A DNA stretch of 64,000 bases from Burkholderia sp. IMCC1007. Lineage in GTDB: Bacteria; Pseudomonadota; Gammaproteobacteria; Burkholderiales; Burkholderiaceae. The translations under genes were made by a program, and so were the position numbers. The notes beneath the pieces are model-generated. The model was not told the origin of the DNA, did not search any database, and saw only the letters and a list, made by a program, of their open reading frames with translations. The DNA is taken from contig NZ_JAPVQY010000025.1 in NCBI RefSeq assembly GCF_027257875.1, positions 1-64,000 on the forward strand, written 5' to 3'. Positions 19,541 through 29,445 of this stretch are shown piece after piece; the stretch's first letter is position 1, and every line of letters starts with the position of its first letter.

Positions 19541-19751
19541 GGTCGTCGGTCAAATCGGGCAGCGCAGCCTCCCGGGCTCGCAAGCTGCGCCCTCCGGACA
19601 AGAGGCCTGCTGCGAACAAAAGACTCGACGCACCCTTGAGCGGCCAATATGAGCACGAAGGCGAACCAGGGGCGTCCCATCCCTCCTCCCACGAGAGCGT
19701 GAAGCAGCCGTTCTCGAGTCGCACGGCTCGACCGGCAAGTACCCGTGAGTT

Positions 19752-21095
19752 TCATGCCGCCGCGTAGCGATTGCGCGGATAACTCACGTCGAGATGGTCG
19801 CGCAAGGTCGCACCTCGATACTCGGCGCGAAACAGGCCGCGTTGCCGAAGAATCGGCACCACCTGTTCGACGAATGCGGTGAACGCCGTAGGTGTACCAC
19901 CGCCGACGATGAACCCGTCCGCGGCGTCGGCTTCGAACCATTCCTGCAAGCCGTCCGCGATGTGCTCAGGCGTACCGATGAAACGCGGCCGCGGTGCCGC
20001 CGCTTCGAGCGCGACCTGGCGCAACGTCAGTCCGCGCTCGCGCGCATTGCGCTTGATCTCGTCGGTCCCGCTGCGGAAACTGTTGCTGCCGAGGTCGCCG
20101 AGCTCTGGAAACGGCGCGTCGAGCGGATACTGGCCAAAATCGTGATGTTCGAAAAATCGCCCGAGATGGTCGAGCGCGCTGCCGACCGTGATCAGTTTCA
20201 GGCTGTCCTGGTATTGCTGCTCCGCGTCCTCGGACGTCCGCCCGACGATCACGCCGATCCCCTGGAAAATCTTCAGCTCGTCGGGGTGACGCCCGTGCTG
20301 GCTCACCTGCTGCTTCAGATCCGCATAGAAGTCACGCGCCTGGGCGAGCGTATCGTGATGGGTGAAGACGGCATCCGCATGCGTGGCCGCGAGTTGCTTG
20401 CCGGCGTCGGACGCGCCGGCCTGGAACAGGATCGGGCGAGCCTGCGGCGTACGCCCGACGTTCAGCGGCCCCTCGACCGAGAAATACTTGCCCTTGTGAT
20501 CGAGCGTATGGAGCTTGGCCGGATCGAAGAACACGCCGCTCGCGCGGTCGCGCACGAACGCGTCTTCCTCCCATGAATCCCAGAGCCCCTTCGTGACCTC
20601 GAGATATTCGTCTGCGATCCGGTAACGTTCGTCATGTTCCGGATGCTCGGTGCGCGAGAAATTCCGCGCGGAACCTTCAAGCGGCGACGTCACGACGTTC
20701 CAGCCTGCACGCCCCCGGCTCAGGTGATCGAGGCTCGCGAACTGCCGCGCAATCGTGAACGGCTCGCTGTACGACGTCGACAGCGTCCCCACCAGCCCCA
20801 CGCGCTCGGTGACGGCCGACAGTGCCGACAGCAGCGTGAGCGGCTCGAAACGATTCAGGAAGTGCGGGATCGATTTCGCGTTGATATGCAGGCCGTCCGC
20901 GACGAACACGAAATCGAACTTCGCGGCCTCGGCCTCGCGGGCCACGCGCTTCGCGAAATCCGGATTGATACTCGCGTCGATTACCGCGTCGGGATGACGC
21001 CACCCGGCGTAATGTCCACCAGGGCCGTGGATCGTCGCGCCTAGATGAATCTGCCTGGAACGCCCGTCCTGCCGCACTGCCTGCGCTTCGCTCAT
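19752..21095 (-). CDS. LLM-class FMN-dependent monooxygenase, NtaA/SnaA/DszA family (copy A)
   Basis: 447 residues of the NtaA/SnaA/DszA group of luciferase-like monooxygenases, which use reduced FMN and O2 to cleave C-N or C-S bonds. Recognisable segments include [40 protein letters not shown] and [19 protein letters not shown]. It is clearly a paralogue of the gene at 26928-28250. It is the most downstream gene of a minus-strand block with TonB-ExbBD, ABC and receptor genes. The ribosome site is weak. I infer a role in oxygenating an imported organosulfur or aminocarboxylate compound; a separate flavin reductase would be needed and none is in the window. Confidence 0.9.
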   Translation of the reverse strand: MSEAQAVRQDGRSRQIHLGATIHGPGGHYAGWRHPDAVIDASINPDFAKRVAREAEAAKFDFVFVADGLHINAKSIPHFLNRFEPLTLLSALSAVTERVGLVGTLSTSYSEPFTIARQFASLDHLSRGRAGWNVVTSPLEGSARNFSRTEHPEHDERYRIADEYLEVTKGLWDSWEEDAFVRDRASGVFFDPAKLHTLDHKGKYFSVEGPLNVGRTPQARPILFQAGASDAGKQLAATHADAVFTHHDTLAQARDFYADLKQQVSQHGRHPDELKIFQGIGVIVGRTSEDAEQQYQDSLKLITVGSALDHLGRFFEHHDFGQYPLDAPFPELGDLGSNSFRSGTDEIKRNARERGLTLRQVALEAAAPRPRFIGTPEHIADGLQEWFEADAADGFIVGGGTPTAFTAFVEQVVPILRQRGLFRAEYRGATLRDHLDVSYPRNRYAAA

Positions 21096-21255
21096 GATTG
21101 GTATCGATTCGTTCTACAGAAATTGTGTGTAAAGGCGCCTGCTCCTCGATCTCGACTTCATCGGTGCCGAGATCGGGGAAAGAGCGACTGCCCGATGCGC
21201 GGCGATGAGTCATCGAGCGCTGAAGCTCGAGCGATCGCCGACGCGTTCGAATGAC

Positions 21256-21687
21256 TCATTGCGAGAACTGCTCGCTGCCGATCAACCCGATCTTCGTCGC
21301 ACCTTCGCGCTGGGCGGAGGCCAGCACTTCGGCCACCGCCTTGTAAGGTGCGGACTTGTCCGGACGCAACCGGATCTCGTCCTGGTCGGCCTCGGCCGCC
21401 ACCTCGCGGAACTTCGCGTCGAGCGCGGCCGCGCCGCCCACTGCGGTGCCGTTCCAGTTGACGGCCCCGTCCGCGCCGATATCGATCTGCACGACCTGCG
21501 GCGGATGCGGCGGCACCGGCGGATTGCCCACCGGCAGGTTCATCTTCACCGAATGCATCTGGATCGGGATCGTGATGATCAACATGATCAGCAGCACCAG
21601 CATCACGTCGATCAGCGGCGTGGTGTTGATGTCGACCATCACCTCGGGATCGCCCCGGCCTGCACCGGAGCCTGCGTTCATACCCAT
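21256..21687 (-). CDS. exbD: ExbD/TolR-family proton-channel subunit (second copy)
   Basis: 143 residues with a short cytoplasmic N-terminus, one transmembrane helix containing the conserved Asp (INTTPLIDVMLVLLIMLIITI) and a periplasmic domain. ExbD forms the proton-driven motor with ExbB and TonB. It lies 12 bases after another exbD, with exbB and tonB upstream on the same strand, so the motor of this cluster has two different ExbD subunits. Gene duplication with divergence is likely, since the periplasmic domains differ. Confidence 0.92.
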   Translation of the reverse strand: MGMNAGSGAGRGDPEVMVDINTTPLIDVMLVLLIMLIITIPIQMHSVKMNLPVGNPPVPPHPPQVVQIDIGADGAVNWNGTAVGGAAALDAKFREVAAEADQDEIRLRPDKSAPYKAVAEVLASAQREGATKIGLIGSEQFSQ

Positions 21688-21699
21688 CGTTCGAACTCC

Positions 21700-22122
21700 T
21701 TATCCGCCCCGTGCGGGCGGCTGCGTGATGAAGGCGACCTTGCCGATCCCGGCCCGCTCGCACGCGGTCACGACCTTGCCGATGTACTGATAGGGCGTGG
21801 CCTGGTCGCCGCGCACGTGCACGTCCGGCTGCGGCGCCTGCGCCGAAGCGTCTTTCAGCCGGGCCACCAGCATCGGCAGATCCACGTGCTCGGTGCCCCA
21901 GAAGACGTCGCCCTGCCGGTTCACCGCGATCTCGATGCTTTTCGGCTGCGTCTGCAGCGGTTGCACGCGCTCCGTCGGCAACTGCACCTGGATCGTATGC
22001 GTCACCACCGGGATCGTGATCAGGAAGATGATCAGCAATACCAGCATCACATCCACGAGCGGCGTCGTGTTGATCGCCGAAATGACCTCGTCGTTGTCGT
22101 CACTGCCGACACTGATTGCCAT
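21700..22122 (-). CDS. exbD: ExbD/TolR-family proton-channel subunit (first copy)
   Basis: 140 residues. The single helix INTTPLVDVMLVLLIIFLITI carries the essential Asp, followed by a periplasmic domain. It begins 12 bases after exbB ends and is followed closely by the second exbD. Role: proton-coupled stator of the TonB energy-transducing complex in the inner membrane. Two exbD genes after one exbB is a recurrent arrangement in Xanthomonas and Burkholderia relatives, where both copies can be needed for particular substrates. Confidence 0.93.
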   Translation of the reverse strand: MAISVGSDDNDEVISAINTTPLVDVMLVLLIIFLITIPVVTHTIQVQLPTERVQPLQTQPKSIEIAVNRQGDVFWGTEHVDLPMLVARLKDASAQAPQPDVHVRGDQATPYQYIGKVVTACERAGIGKVAFITQPPARGG

Positions 22123-22134
22123 GACGCGCCCCGC

Positions 22135-23073
22135 TTACGACTGAACCGCCAGCGCCTGCGGCGCCTGTGCCGCCGGCGTCGCGATGCTGCCCGCCGCGCG
22201 CCTGCCGCCCGCGAGCAATACGGTGTGCAGTTGCGCGCCGAAATCGCGCACGCGCTCCATCACCGACTTGTTGCGGCGCACGAGAAAGTTGTAGCCGAGC
22301 ACGGCCGGCACGGCCACCGCGAGGCCGATCGCCGTCATGATCAGCGCCTCGCCCACCGGGCCGGCGACCTTGTCGATCGACGCCTGCCCCGCGATGCCGA
22401 TGGCGGTCAGCGCGTGATAGATGCCCCACACGGTGCCGAACAGGCCGACGAACGGCGCGGTGGAACCCACCGTGCCGAGAAACGCGAGGCCGTCCTGAAG
22501 ACGGTTCGACACGCTGGTGATCGAACGCTCGATGTTCAGGTCGATCCAGGTATTGCGGTCGACCGAGTCGAGCAGCGCGGTGTCGTGGTGTTCGCCCGCT
22601 TCGATCGCGTTCTCGGCGATGAAACGAAACGGCGACGCATCGTCGAGCTGAGCGGCGCCCTCGGCCAGCGTCGGCGCATTCCAGACCTGCTCGTCGGCCG
22701 ATTTCGCGCGGCCGTTCGCGCGCGCCTGCTCGACGAACTTGGTGATCATGATGTACCAGCTGCCGAGCGACATGACGACGAGCAGCCCGAGCACGAAGCG
22801 GGCGACAAAGTCGCCGTTTGCCCACAGTGCGCCCAGCCCGTACGGATTCTCGACCGTGGCGGACGTCGCGGGCTCGGGCGGCGGCACCGCATGATCGGCC
22901 GCACTTGCGGTGGCCGGCGCCGCCGAGGTCAGCGCCACGTTCGAGGGCGCCGGGCTCGGCGCGGACGCCGCCGCTTGTTGTGCCAACACGGCTTGCGGTG
23001 CGACCAGCGTGCCGCCGATGCCGGCCGTGATCATCAGACTTGCCGCGATCGCGGCGCGAAAACGCTTGTTCAT
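22135..23073 (-). CDS. exbB: ExbB/TolQ/MotA-family proton-channel protein with long N-terminal extension
   Basis: 312 residues. A signal-peptide-like N-terminus (up to VLAQQ) and an Ala/Pro-rich periplasmic linker precede three transmembrane helices; the GSTAPFVGLFGTVWGIYHAL segment is the ExbB/TolQ/MotA signature. It forms the pentameric proton channel with ExbD that powers TonB. Located between tonB and the two exbD genes, it completes a dedicated energiser for the TonB-dependent receptor in the same block. Confidence 0.93.
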   Translation of the reverse strand: MNKRFRAAIAASLMITAGIGGTLVAPQAVLAQQAAASAPSPAPSNVALTSAAPATASAADHAVPPPEPATSATVENPYGLGALWANGDFVARFVLGLLVVMSLGSWYIMITKFVEQARANGRAKSADEQVWNAPTLAEGAAQLDDASPFRFIAENAIEAGEHHDTALLDSVDRNTWIDLNIERSITSVSNRLQDGLAFLGTVGSTAPFVGLFGTVWGIYHALTAIGIAGQASIDKVAGPVGEALIMTAIGLAVAVPAVLGYNFLVRRNKSVMERVRDFGAQLHTVLLAGGRRAAGSIATPAAQAPQALAVQS

Positions 23074-23142
23074 AAGGACTCCGTGTGCGTCATGTGTCGA
23101 TTCGAAAAACCGGCCCGGTCCAACCGCTTGCCGTGCCCTGCG

Positions 23143-23838
23143 TCAATTCAGGTTGAAGGAAAACGGTACGCGCACGCGCACGGGCTGCCCCTGCGCAATG
23201 CAGTGAAAGCGCTTGACCGCATTGAGCGCCGCACGATTGAGCACCGGGTCGGCCGGTTGCGCGAGCCGCAGGTTCGTCACGTGCCCGTCCGGGTCCACCG
23301 TGAATTCGACCGTGACATCGCCCGTGATGTTGTTGTCCTGCGCCTCCGGCGGATAGACGATCGACGATCGGACTTCGTCCGAATTCGGGCAGACCACGCC
23401 GATCTCGTGATTCACCGGCTTCGCGACCGGCACGGGCGCCGGCGCGGGCGGCGCCTCGTGCACCGGGGCGCTCGGCGCCGGCACGTCCTGGTGCGTGATG
23501 GTCGGCTGCGGCGGCGCCTGCACGCGCACCTCGGGCGGCGGCACGTACGGCGGCGGCGGCGGTGCCACCCGCGGCTTCGACACGACCTTCTCGACCGGCT
23601 TCGGCGGAGGGGGCGGCGGCGGCGGCTTCACCGGCACGATGATCCGGGTTTCGATCGGCTTCTGGACGATCTGAACGACCCGGGTCGCGAGGCCGCTCAC
23701 CAGCGCCCAGATCAGCACGAGATGCAGGACGATGGCGATCGCGATGCCGCCGAAGCGGCGCACCGGATGAGTCTGCTTGTTGCCGAAGCGGCGCGGGCGG
23801 CCGATGGCCGCGAGCCGCGATTGAGAAGCGGTTGTCAT
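23143..23838 (-). CDS. tonB: TonB energy transducer
   Basis: 231 residues: an N-terminal anchor helix (IAIAIVLHLVLIWALV), a Pro/Lys-rich spacer including PPPPPPPPKP that spans the periplasm, and a C-terminal TonB domain (YPPEAQDNNITGDVTVEF). It transmits proton-motive force from ExbB-ExbD to outer-membrane receptors. Two Cys residues in the C-terminal domain (VVCPNSD and FHCIAQ) could form a disulfide. It is clustered with exbB and two exbD genes, and with a TonB-dependent receptor 6 kb upstream on the same strand. Confidence 0.93.
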   Translation of the reverse strand: MTTASQSRLAAIGRPRRFGNKQTHPVRRFGGIAIAIVLHLVLIWALVSGLATRVVQIVQKPIETRIIVPVKPPPPPPPPKPVEKVVSKPRVAPPPPPYVPPPEVRVQAPPQPTITHQDVPAPSAPVHEAPPAPAPVPVAKPVNHEIGVVCPNSDEVRSSIVYPPEAQDNNITGDVTVEFTVDPDGHVTNLRLAQPADPVLNRAALNAVKRFHCIAQGQPVRVRVPFSFNLN

Positions 23839-24003
23839 GTTCGGTCCAGTTGCAACGAGGTCGAAGGTGCGGCGCCGCCCGCTCGCAACGCGACGCGAGC
23901 CGTGCGCGCGCGCCGGGCCAGTGCGGCGCCGTGCCCGCCGGCATCCGGTCGATCGCCGGCTTCGGTCGCGTGCTCCATTCGATGGAAGGTCATGTCGATC
24001 ACG

Positions 24004-25044
24004 TCAGGCCGCGGCGGGCTCGCGCCGGTCAACCGGCTGCCACCCGAGCGCCGGGGCGATACGCGTGACGAAGTCGTCGAGAATCTGCCGGTAATTCTCG
24101 AACGGCAGGTCGTAAGGCAATTCGAGGCGCAGCTCCCGCACCTGTCCGACCACCGGGTCGGCCAGCAGCCGCTCCACGATCTCGTCCGAGGTGCCGACGA
24201 GATCCGGTGCGAACAGCGTGCGCCGCTCGCCCTGCGGCGCGAGCGTACGCGCATGGCGCGCGTCGGCAAACGCGCGATAGCGTTCACGCTCGCGGGCGTT
24301 CGCACCGTCGGTCGGCACGATCACGCGCCCCAGCGCAATACGGGGCGCAGCGGCTTCGCTCCAGTGCGCGCGGTACAGCTCGAGCTGCCGGAGCTGCGCG
24401 TCGACGTAACTGTCGGTTCCCTCGCCCGTGGTCAGATTGCCGATCAGCAGGTTGAAGCCGTTTCGGGCAGCCCACTCGATCGAGCGCCGCGAGCCGCCGC
24501 CGTACCAGAGCCGGCCCGTCAATCCGGGCGCATAGGGGCCCACGCGCGGCCGCACGCGGCCCGCGGCCGACTCCACGAACGTGTCGTCGTCGCCGAGCCA
24601 GTCGCCGGCAAGATTGCGGCGCAGGCGTGCCACACGCGCGTGCGAGAAGTCGACGAGATCCGGATCGGTGTCGAACAGCCGCTCGCCCAGCAGCGCGCCG
24701 TGATTCGGCGCACCCGCGCTGAGTCCGACGTTCAGCCGCCCGTGCGACAGCACGTCGACGGTCGCGAGATCCTCGGCCAGCCGGAACGGATTCTCGTAGC
24801 CCATCTGGATCACCGCCGCACCGAGTCCGATCCGCGTCGTGCGCTGGCTCGCCGCCGCCAGAAACGTGGCGGCCGACGACACCGCGCGCTCGAGATGGCG
24901 CTGCCGTACCCACGCGCTGTCGTAACCGAGCGCCTCGCCCGCGCGGAACAGTTCGAGCGTCCGCTCGAATCCCGCGCTCGCGTCTTCGTCGGGATAATTT
25001 CCCGGCGTCAGGAAGGCAATATGATCAATGCGTACGTTGCTCAC
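24004..25044 (-). CDS. LLM-class flavin-dependent oxidoreductase (bacterial luciferase-like)
   Basis: 346 residues of the luciferase-like fold, starting SNVRIDHIAFLTPGN and containing GLGAAVIQMGYENPFRLAEDLATVD and GRLNVGLSAGAPNHG segments. It is distinct from the NtaA-type and MsnO8-type enzymes in the same block, so the cluster encodes three different LLM subgroups. The GTG at 25044 is preferred because AAGGA lies 8 bases upstream; an ATG at 25053 would put the ribosome site too close. It sits between the fused ABC transporter and tonB. The substrate is unknown, and oxygenation of an imported sulfur compound is inferred. Confidence 0.85.
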   Translation of the reverse strand: MSNVRIDHIAFLTPGNYPDEDASAGFERTLELFRAGEALGYDSAWVRQRHLERAVSSAATFLAAASQRTTRIGLGAAVIQMGYENPFRLAEDLATVDVLSHGRLNVGLSAGAPNHGALLGERLFDTDPDLVDFSHARVARLRRNLAGDWLGDDDTFVESAAGRVRPRVGPYAPGLTGRLWYGGGSRRSIEWAARNGFNLLIGNLTTGEGTDSYVDAQLRQLELYRAHWSEAAAPRIALGRVIVPTDGANARERERYRAFADARHARTLAPQGERRTLFAPDLVGTSDEIVERLLADPVVGQVRELRLELPYDLPFENYRQILDDFVTRIAPALGWQPVDRREPAAA

Positions 25045-25116
25045 TTTTTTCATCCTTCGACATTTTCCGTGGTGCCGATGCGATGTCACCCGCGCGATAC
25101 GCGATGCACGGCACCA

Positions 25117-26928
25117 CTACGACAGCACCTTGGACAGGAACTCGCGCGTACGCGGATGCGCAGGGGCCGCAAGCACCGCTGACGGCGGCCCCGACTCCAC
25201 GACGCGCCCGCCATCCATGAAAACGATCGTGTCCGCCACTTCCCGCGCAAAACCGATTTCGTGCGTGACGATGATCAGCGTGGTCCCGGAACGGGCAAGC
25301 TGACGAATCACGTCGAGCACTTCGTTCACGAGTTCCGGATCGAGCGCGGAAGTCGGCTCGTCGAACAGCAACACCGTCGGCTTCAGCGCCAGCGCGCGCG
25401 CGATCGCGACGCGCTGCTGCTGCCCGCCGGACAACTGACGCGGCCACGCGTCGGCCTTGCCGGCGAGGCCCACCCGGGCCAGCAGCGCGCGTGCTTCCGC
25501 TTCCGCCTCGGCACGCGACAGGCCGGCCGCGACCGGCGCCTCGACGATGTTCTCGAGCACGGTCAAATGCGGGAACAGGTTGAAGCTCTGGAACACCATG
25601 CCGACTTCGGCGCGGCGGCGCAGGATGTCCTTTTCCTTGAGCTCGTAAAGCGTGCGCCCGTCTCGGCGATAGCCGACCAGCTCGCCGTCGATGTCGATGA
25701 ACCCCTCGTCCACGCGCTCCAGATGGTTGATGGTGCGCAACAGCGTCGACTTGCCGGATCCCGACTGCCCGAGCACGACCGTCACGCTCCCCGACGGAAT
25801 CGCCAGCGACACGTTGTCGAGCACCTTCAGCGATCCGAAGCTCTTCGATACGCGATGAATGCCGACGGCCGCGCCGACGCGCTGCTTTGCCCAGCCGGCC
25901 GTCTCCGTGCCCGGCGCGGCAGCGTCGGCCGGCCGGGCGCCAGCCGCCGAGCCACGGAACAGCAGCGCGTCGACCGCGACGCGGCCTCTGCGCAGGACTG
26001 CGAAGAAACCCGATACGGCCACCGCGTCACGCGTCGCGCCGCGCGCATAGTGGCGCTCGATATGCACCTGGATCGCCGACAACACGGTCAGGATCACCAG
26101 ATACCAGACGGTCGCGACCATCAGCATCGGGATCACTTCGAGGTTGCGGTGGTAAATGATCTGCACCGTGTAGAACAGATCCGGCATCGCGAGGATATAG
26201 ACGACCGCCGTGCCCTTCGCGAGCCCGATCACGTCGTTGAACGCGGCAGGCAGGATCGCGCGCATCGCCTGAGGCAACACGATGCGCCAGGTCTGCCGCG
26301 CGCGCGGCAGGCCGAGCGCGGCCGCGGCTTCGCGTTGCCCGTGATCGACCGACAGGATGCCGCCGCGGATCGCCTCTGCCGCAAACGCGGCCTGGGTCAG
26401 CGTGAGCCCGAGAATGGCGGCCATGAACGGCGTGATCAGGTCGGTAGTCGGGCCGTGCACGAACACGATGTCCGTGAACGGAATACCGAGCCTGACCGTG
26501 TCGTACAGATAGCCGAGATTGTTCAGCAACAGCAGCAGCACGATCGTCGGAATCGAGCGGAACAGCCAGATGTACGCCCATGAGCACGCGGACAGCAGCG
26601 GCGAACGCGAGAGCCGCGCGAGCGCGAGCGGAATGGCCAGCGCGAAGCCGAGCACCGCACCGAGCGCCGTCAGCAGCAGCGTCTGCCCGAGGCCCGCGAG
26701 CACGGCCTCCGAGAAAAACGAATGCGCAAAGACGTTCCAGCCCCAGCGCGGGTTGCCGAGCACCGAATAGAGAACGGAAGCGATCAGCACGATCGCCGCG
26801 ACGGTGCCGGCCGTCCTCGCCGGATAGCGGGCGGGAACGACGCGGTAATCCGCGTAGTCGGGGCCCGCCGGTGCCGCGGCATCGGGCACGAACGGTGCAT
26901 GGCCGGCAATCCGCGAGAGGTCGTTCAT
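25117..26928 (-). CDS. Fused ABC transporter: amino-acid-type permease plus ATPase in one chain
   Basis: 603 residues. The first about 330 form a HisM/TcyL-type permease (EAA-like loop REAAAALGLPRARQTW), and the last about 250 form the ATPase with Walker A GQSGSGKST, Q loop VFQSFNLFPH, signature LSGGQQQR, Walker B VLLFDEP and the H loop THEIGF. Such proteins are normally two separate genes. Polar-amino-acid/cystine uptake is the family role. The ATG overlaps the stop of the upstream NtaA-type gene as TGATG, so translation is coupled. Its partner is most likely the family-3 binding protein at 32060-33001. Confidence 0.92.
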   Translation of the reverse strand: MNDLSRIAGHAPFVPDAAAPAGPDYADYRVVPARYPARTAGTVAAIVLIASVLYSVLGNPRWGWNVFAHSFFSEAVLAGLGQTLLLTALGAVLGFALAIPLALARLSRSPLLSACSWAYIWLFRSIPTIVLLLLLNNLGYLYDTVRLGIPFTDIVFVHGPTTDLITPFMAAILGLTLTQAAFAAEAIRGGILSVDHGQREAAAALGLPRARQTWRIVLPQAMRAILPAAFNDVIGLAKGTAVVYILAMPDLFYTVQIIYHRNLEVIPMLMVATVWYLVILTVLSAIQVHIERHYARGATRDAVAVSGFFAVLRRGRVAVDALLFRGSAAGARPADAAAPGTETAGWAKQRVGAAVGIHRVSKSFGSLKVLDNVSLAIPSGSVTVVLGQSGSGKSTLLRTINHLERVDEGFIDIDGELVGYRRDGRTLYELKEKDILRRRAEVGMVFQSFNLFPHLTVLENIVEAPVAAGLSRAEAEAEARALLARVGLAGKADAWPRQLSGGQQQRVAIARALALKPTVLLFDEPTSALDPELVNEVLDVIRQLARSGTTLIIVTHEIGFAREVADTIVFMDGGRVVESGPPSAVLAAPAHPRTREFLSKVLS

Positions 26929-28250
26929 CACGCGGTCTCTGCGGTTGCGTAGCGGCTCGCGCGACGCGGCAAGCCGAGATGGTCGCGCAGCGTGGCGCCC
27001 GGCAACGCGCGGTGATAGCGACCCCGCGCTTCGAGTGCGGGGATCACGTGACGGACGATATCGTCGAGCCCTTCGCTCTGCACCTGGAACGCGAGGATGA
27101 AGCCGTCGGCCGCGCCTGCATCGACCCAGCGGATCAGTTCGTCCGCGACTTCCTCGCCGGTGCCGATGAACGCGGGTTTCGGCGTTGCCACTTCAAGCGC
27201 CACTTCCCTCAGTGTCGAACCGTTTTTCCTCGCCTCTTCCTTGATGCGATCGGTCGTGGAACGGAAGCTGTTCTTGCCGAGCTCGCCCAACTCGGGAAAC
27301 GGCGCGTCGAGCGGATACTGCGAAAAATCGTGATGCTCGAAGAAGCGGCCGAGGTAAGCCAACGCTTCGTCGATCGTGAGCAGGTCGCGAATCGCGCGGT
27401 ACTTTTCCTCGGCTTCTTCACGCGTCGTGCCGACGATCGGCCCGATGCCGGGGAAGATCTTCACGTCGGTTCGTGCGCGACCGTGCGCCACCGCGCTGTC
27501 GCGCACGCGTTCGGCAAATTCGCGCGTCTCGTCGAGCGATGGCGCATGCGTAAACACCGCATCGGCATACTTGCCGGCCAGCGCGATGCCGGGATCCGAC
27601 GATCCCGCCTGGAAAATCACCGGTTGCCCTTGCGGCGAGCGCTGGATGTTCAGCGCCCCGGCCACGTCGAAAAAGCGGCCCTTGTGGTTCAGCGTGTGCA
27701 GCTTGTCGCGATCGAAGAAGCGGCCGGTCGTGCGGTCGCGCACGAACGCGTCGTCGTCCCAGCTGTCCCACAGGCCTTGCACCGTTTCCAGATATTCGTC
27801 GGCGATCTCGTAACGCAGCGCATGATCCGGATGTTCGCCGCCGTAGTTCTTCGCGGATCCTTCGAGCGGCGACGTCACGACGTTCCAGCCGGCACGGCCG
27901 CCGCTGATCAGGTCGAGCGATGCGAACTGGCGCGCCACCGTGAACGGATGGCTGTACGACGTGGACAGCGTGCCGGCCAGGCCGATCTTCGATGTCGCCG
28001 TCGCAAGCGCGGACAGGAGCGAGATCGGCTCGAAGCGGTTCAGGAAATGCGGGATCGATTTCTCGTTGATGTAGAGGCCGTCGGCGACGAACACGAATGC
28101 CACGCCGTTGGCTTCGGCCTTCTGCGCGATGCCGGTCACGAAATCGATATTGACGCTCGCATCGGCGGGACCGGCCGGATGCTTCCACGAATTCATGTGG
28201 CCGCCGGCGCCGTGAAGGATCAGTCCGAATGTCAGGTTACGTTGGGTCAT
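26928..28250 (-). CDS. LLM-class FMN-dependent monooxygenase, NtaA/SnaA/DszA family (copy B)
   Basis: 440 residues, paralogous to the gene at 19752-21095 along its full length (shared [35 protein letters not shown]). Bacillus YtnJ and YxeK, which act on N-acetylated S-modified cysteines, are members of this family. It lies directly upstream of, and overlaps by TGATG with, the fused ABC transporter, which ties the oxygenase to the imported substrate. Reduced FMN must come from a reductase elsewhere. Confidence 0.9.
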   Translation of the reverse strand: MTQRNLTFGLILHGAGGHMNSWKHPAGPADASVNIDFVTGIAQKAEANGVAFVFVADGLYINEKSIPHFLNRFEPISLLSALATATSKIGLAGTLSTSYSHPFTVARQFASLDLISGGRAGWNVVTSPLEGSAKNYGGEHPDHALRYEIADEYLETVQGLWDSWDDDAFVRDRTTGRFFDRDKLHTLNHKGRFFDVAGALNIQRSPQGQPVIFQAGSSDPGIALAGKYADAVFTHAPSLDETREFAERVRDSAVAHGRARTDVKIFPGIGPIVGTTREEAEEKYRAIRDLLTIDEALAYLGRFFEHHDFSQYPLDAPFPELGELGKNSFRSTTDRIKEEARKNGSTLREVALEVATPKPAFIGTGEEVADELIRWVDAGAADGFILAFQVQSEGLDDIVRHVIPALEARGRYHRALPGATLRDHLGLPRRASRYATAETA

Positions 28251-28292
28251 GTTCAGATCCGCATGCGAAAGAAGGAAAAGAGGCGATCGCCA

Positions 28293-29294
28293 TCAAACGC
28301 CGACGGGTTGCTCGACGCGCGCGAGCGCTTCGATCGATGCAAGACGTTTCGCGGGGTCCGTGACCGGGTTGTCGATCACGAACTCGTCGATCCCGAAGCG
28401 CTGATGCAGCGCATCCAGTTCCCGGCGCACCTCTTGCGCGGTGCCGGCCAGCACCTGCGGATGCAGCTCGTCGATCCGATAGTCGGTCGCACCGATCTGG
28501 CGCGCGAAATCGGCCGCCGCGTCCGCGCTTGGCAGGTTGACGCTCTGCCCGTTCCCGAAACGCAGCTTGAAGATCCTCAGCGCGCCGACCTGCTGTTTCG
28601 CGTCCTCGGACGACTCCGCGGCGACCGCGAACAGTGCGAGCAGCGGCACCTGGCCCGTCGCGTTCCGATAGACGCCGATCGACCGCTCGATATTGGCAAT
28701 GTCGCCGTTGAAGTGGCCTGCGTAGCAGAACTGCCAGCCATGCCGCGCGGCCAGTTCGGCACTTTCCGGACTGCCGCCCAGCAGGATCCGTTGCGGCGCC
28801 TCCGCAGGTGCGGGCAGTGCGAGCGCGCCCGCGAGCGGATGATCCGGCGCGACGCCGTCGCCGAGAAACGCATCGAGCTCGGCGAGTTGGCCGGCGAAGT
28901 CCGGCTTCTTCGACTTGTCGTGAAACCACTGCAACGCGCGCGTGGCGAGCGGCAGCCCGCCGGGCGCCTTGCCCACGCCGAGATCGACGCGCCCGGGGGC
29001 GATGGCAGCCAGCACGCGAAACGACTCGGCGACCTTGTAAGGGCTGTAATGCTGAAGCATCACGCCGCCCGACCCGACGCGAATCCGCGACGTGTGCGCG
29101 AGCAAATGCGACACGACGATTTCAGGCGCCGAACTCGCGAGACCGGGCGCGCCGTGGTGTTCCGCGATCCAGTAGCGCTTGTAGCCGAGTGCTTCGGCAC
29201 GCTTCGCGAGTGCGATCGTGAAGCTCAGCGCGTCGTGCGCGCTCGAGCCTTCCGCAATCGGGCTTTTGTCGAGAATCGAAAGGGAATAAGACAT
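28293..29294 (-). CDS. MsnO8/YtmO-type LLM-class oxidoreductase
   Basis: 333 residues starting SYSLSILDKSPIAEG, the typical start of the MsnO8 subgroup that includes Bacillus YtmO. It has RYWIAEHHGAPGLASSAPE and RIRVGSGGVMLQHYSPYKVAE segments of the luciferase-like barrel. The ATG at 29294 with AAGG upstream is used instead of a TTG further out. It lies just downstream of the TonB-dependent receptor and upstream of the NtaA-type copy B. The pairing of a YtmO-like with a YtnJ-like enzyme is the same as in the Bacillus ytm operon for S-methylcysteine use. Confidence 0.88.
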   Translation of the reverse strand: MSYSLSILDKSPIAEGSSAHDALSFTIALAKRAEALGYKRYWIAEHHGAPGLASSAPEIVVSHLLAHTSRIRVGSGGVMLQHYSPYKVAESFRVLAAIAPGRVDLGVGKAPGGLPLATRALQWFHDKSKKPDFAGQLAELDAFLGDGVAPDHPLAGALALPAPAEAPQRILLGGSPESAELAARHGWQFCYAGHFNGDIANIERSIGVYRNATGQVPLLALFAVAAESSEDAKQQVGALRIFKLRFGNGQSVNLPSADAAADFARQIGATDYRIDELHPQVLAGTAQEVRRELDALHQRFGIDEFVIDNPVTDPAKRLASIEALARVEQPVGV

Positions 29295-29445
29295 GAAGCT
29301 CAACCTTGTAGAACGGCCGCCCCGCCGGAGCGAAGCGGCGCCCGGCGAGTGCCGATACGGCGCAACATGCCGGACAGATCATTCATTATGGATAACGGAG
29401 CATCGTCCCGTTACGGTCATTTCTGCTATGGATATGGTCGTTCGA

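Noticed and set aside
21205..25182. Very long open frame on the plus strand antisense to exbD-exbB-tonB and an LLM gene
   Set aside because: The translated product is Arg/His/Asp-rich low-complexity typical of an antisense frame in GC-rich DNA, while the minus-strand frames match known families throughout.
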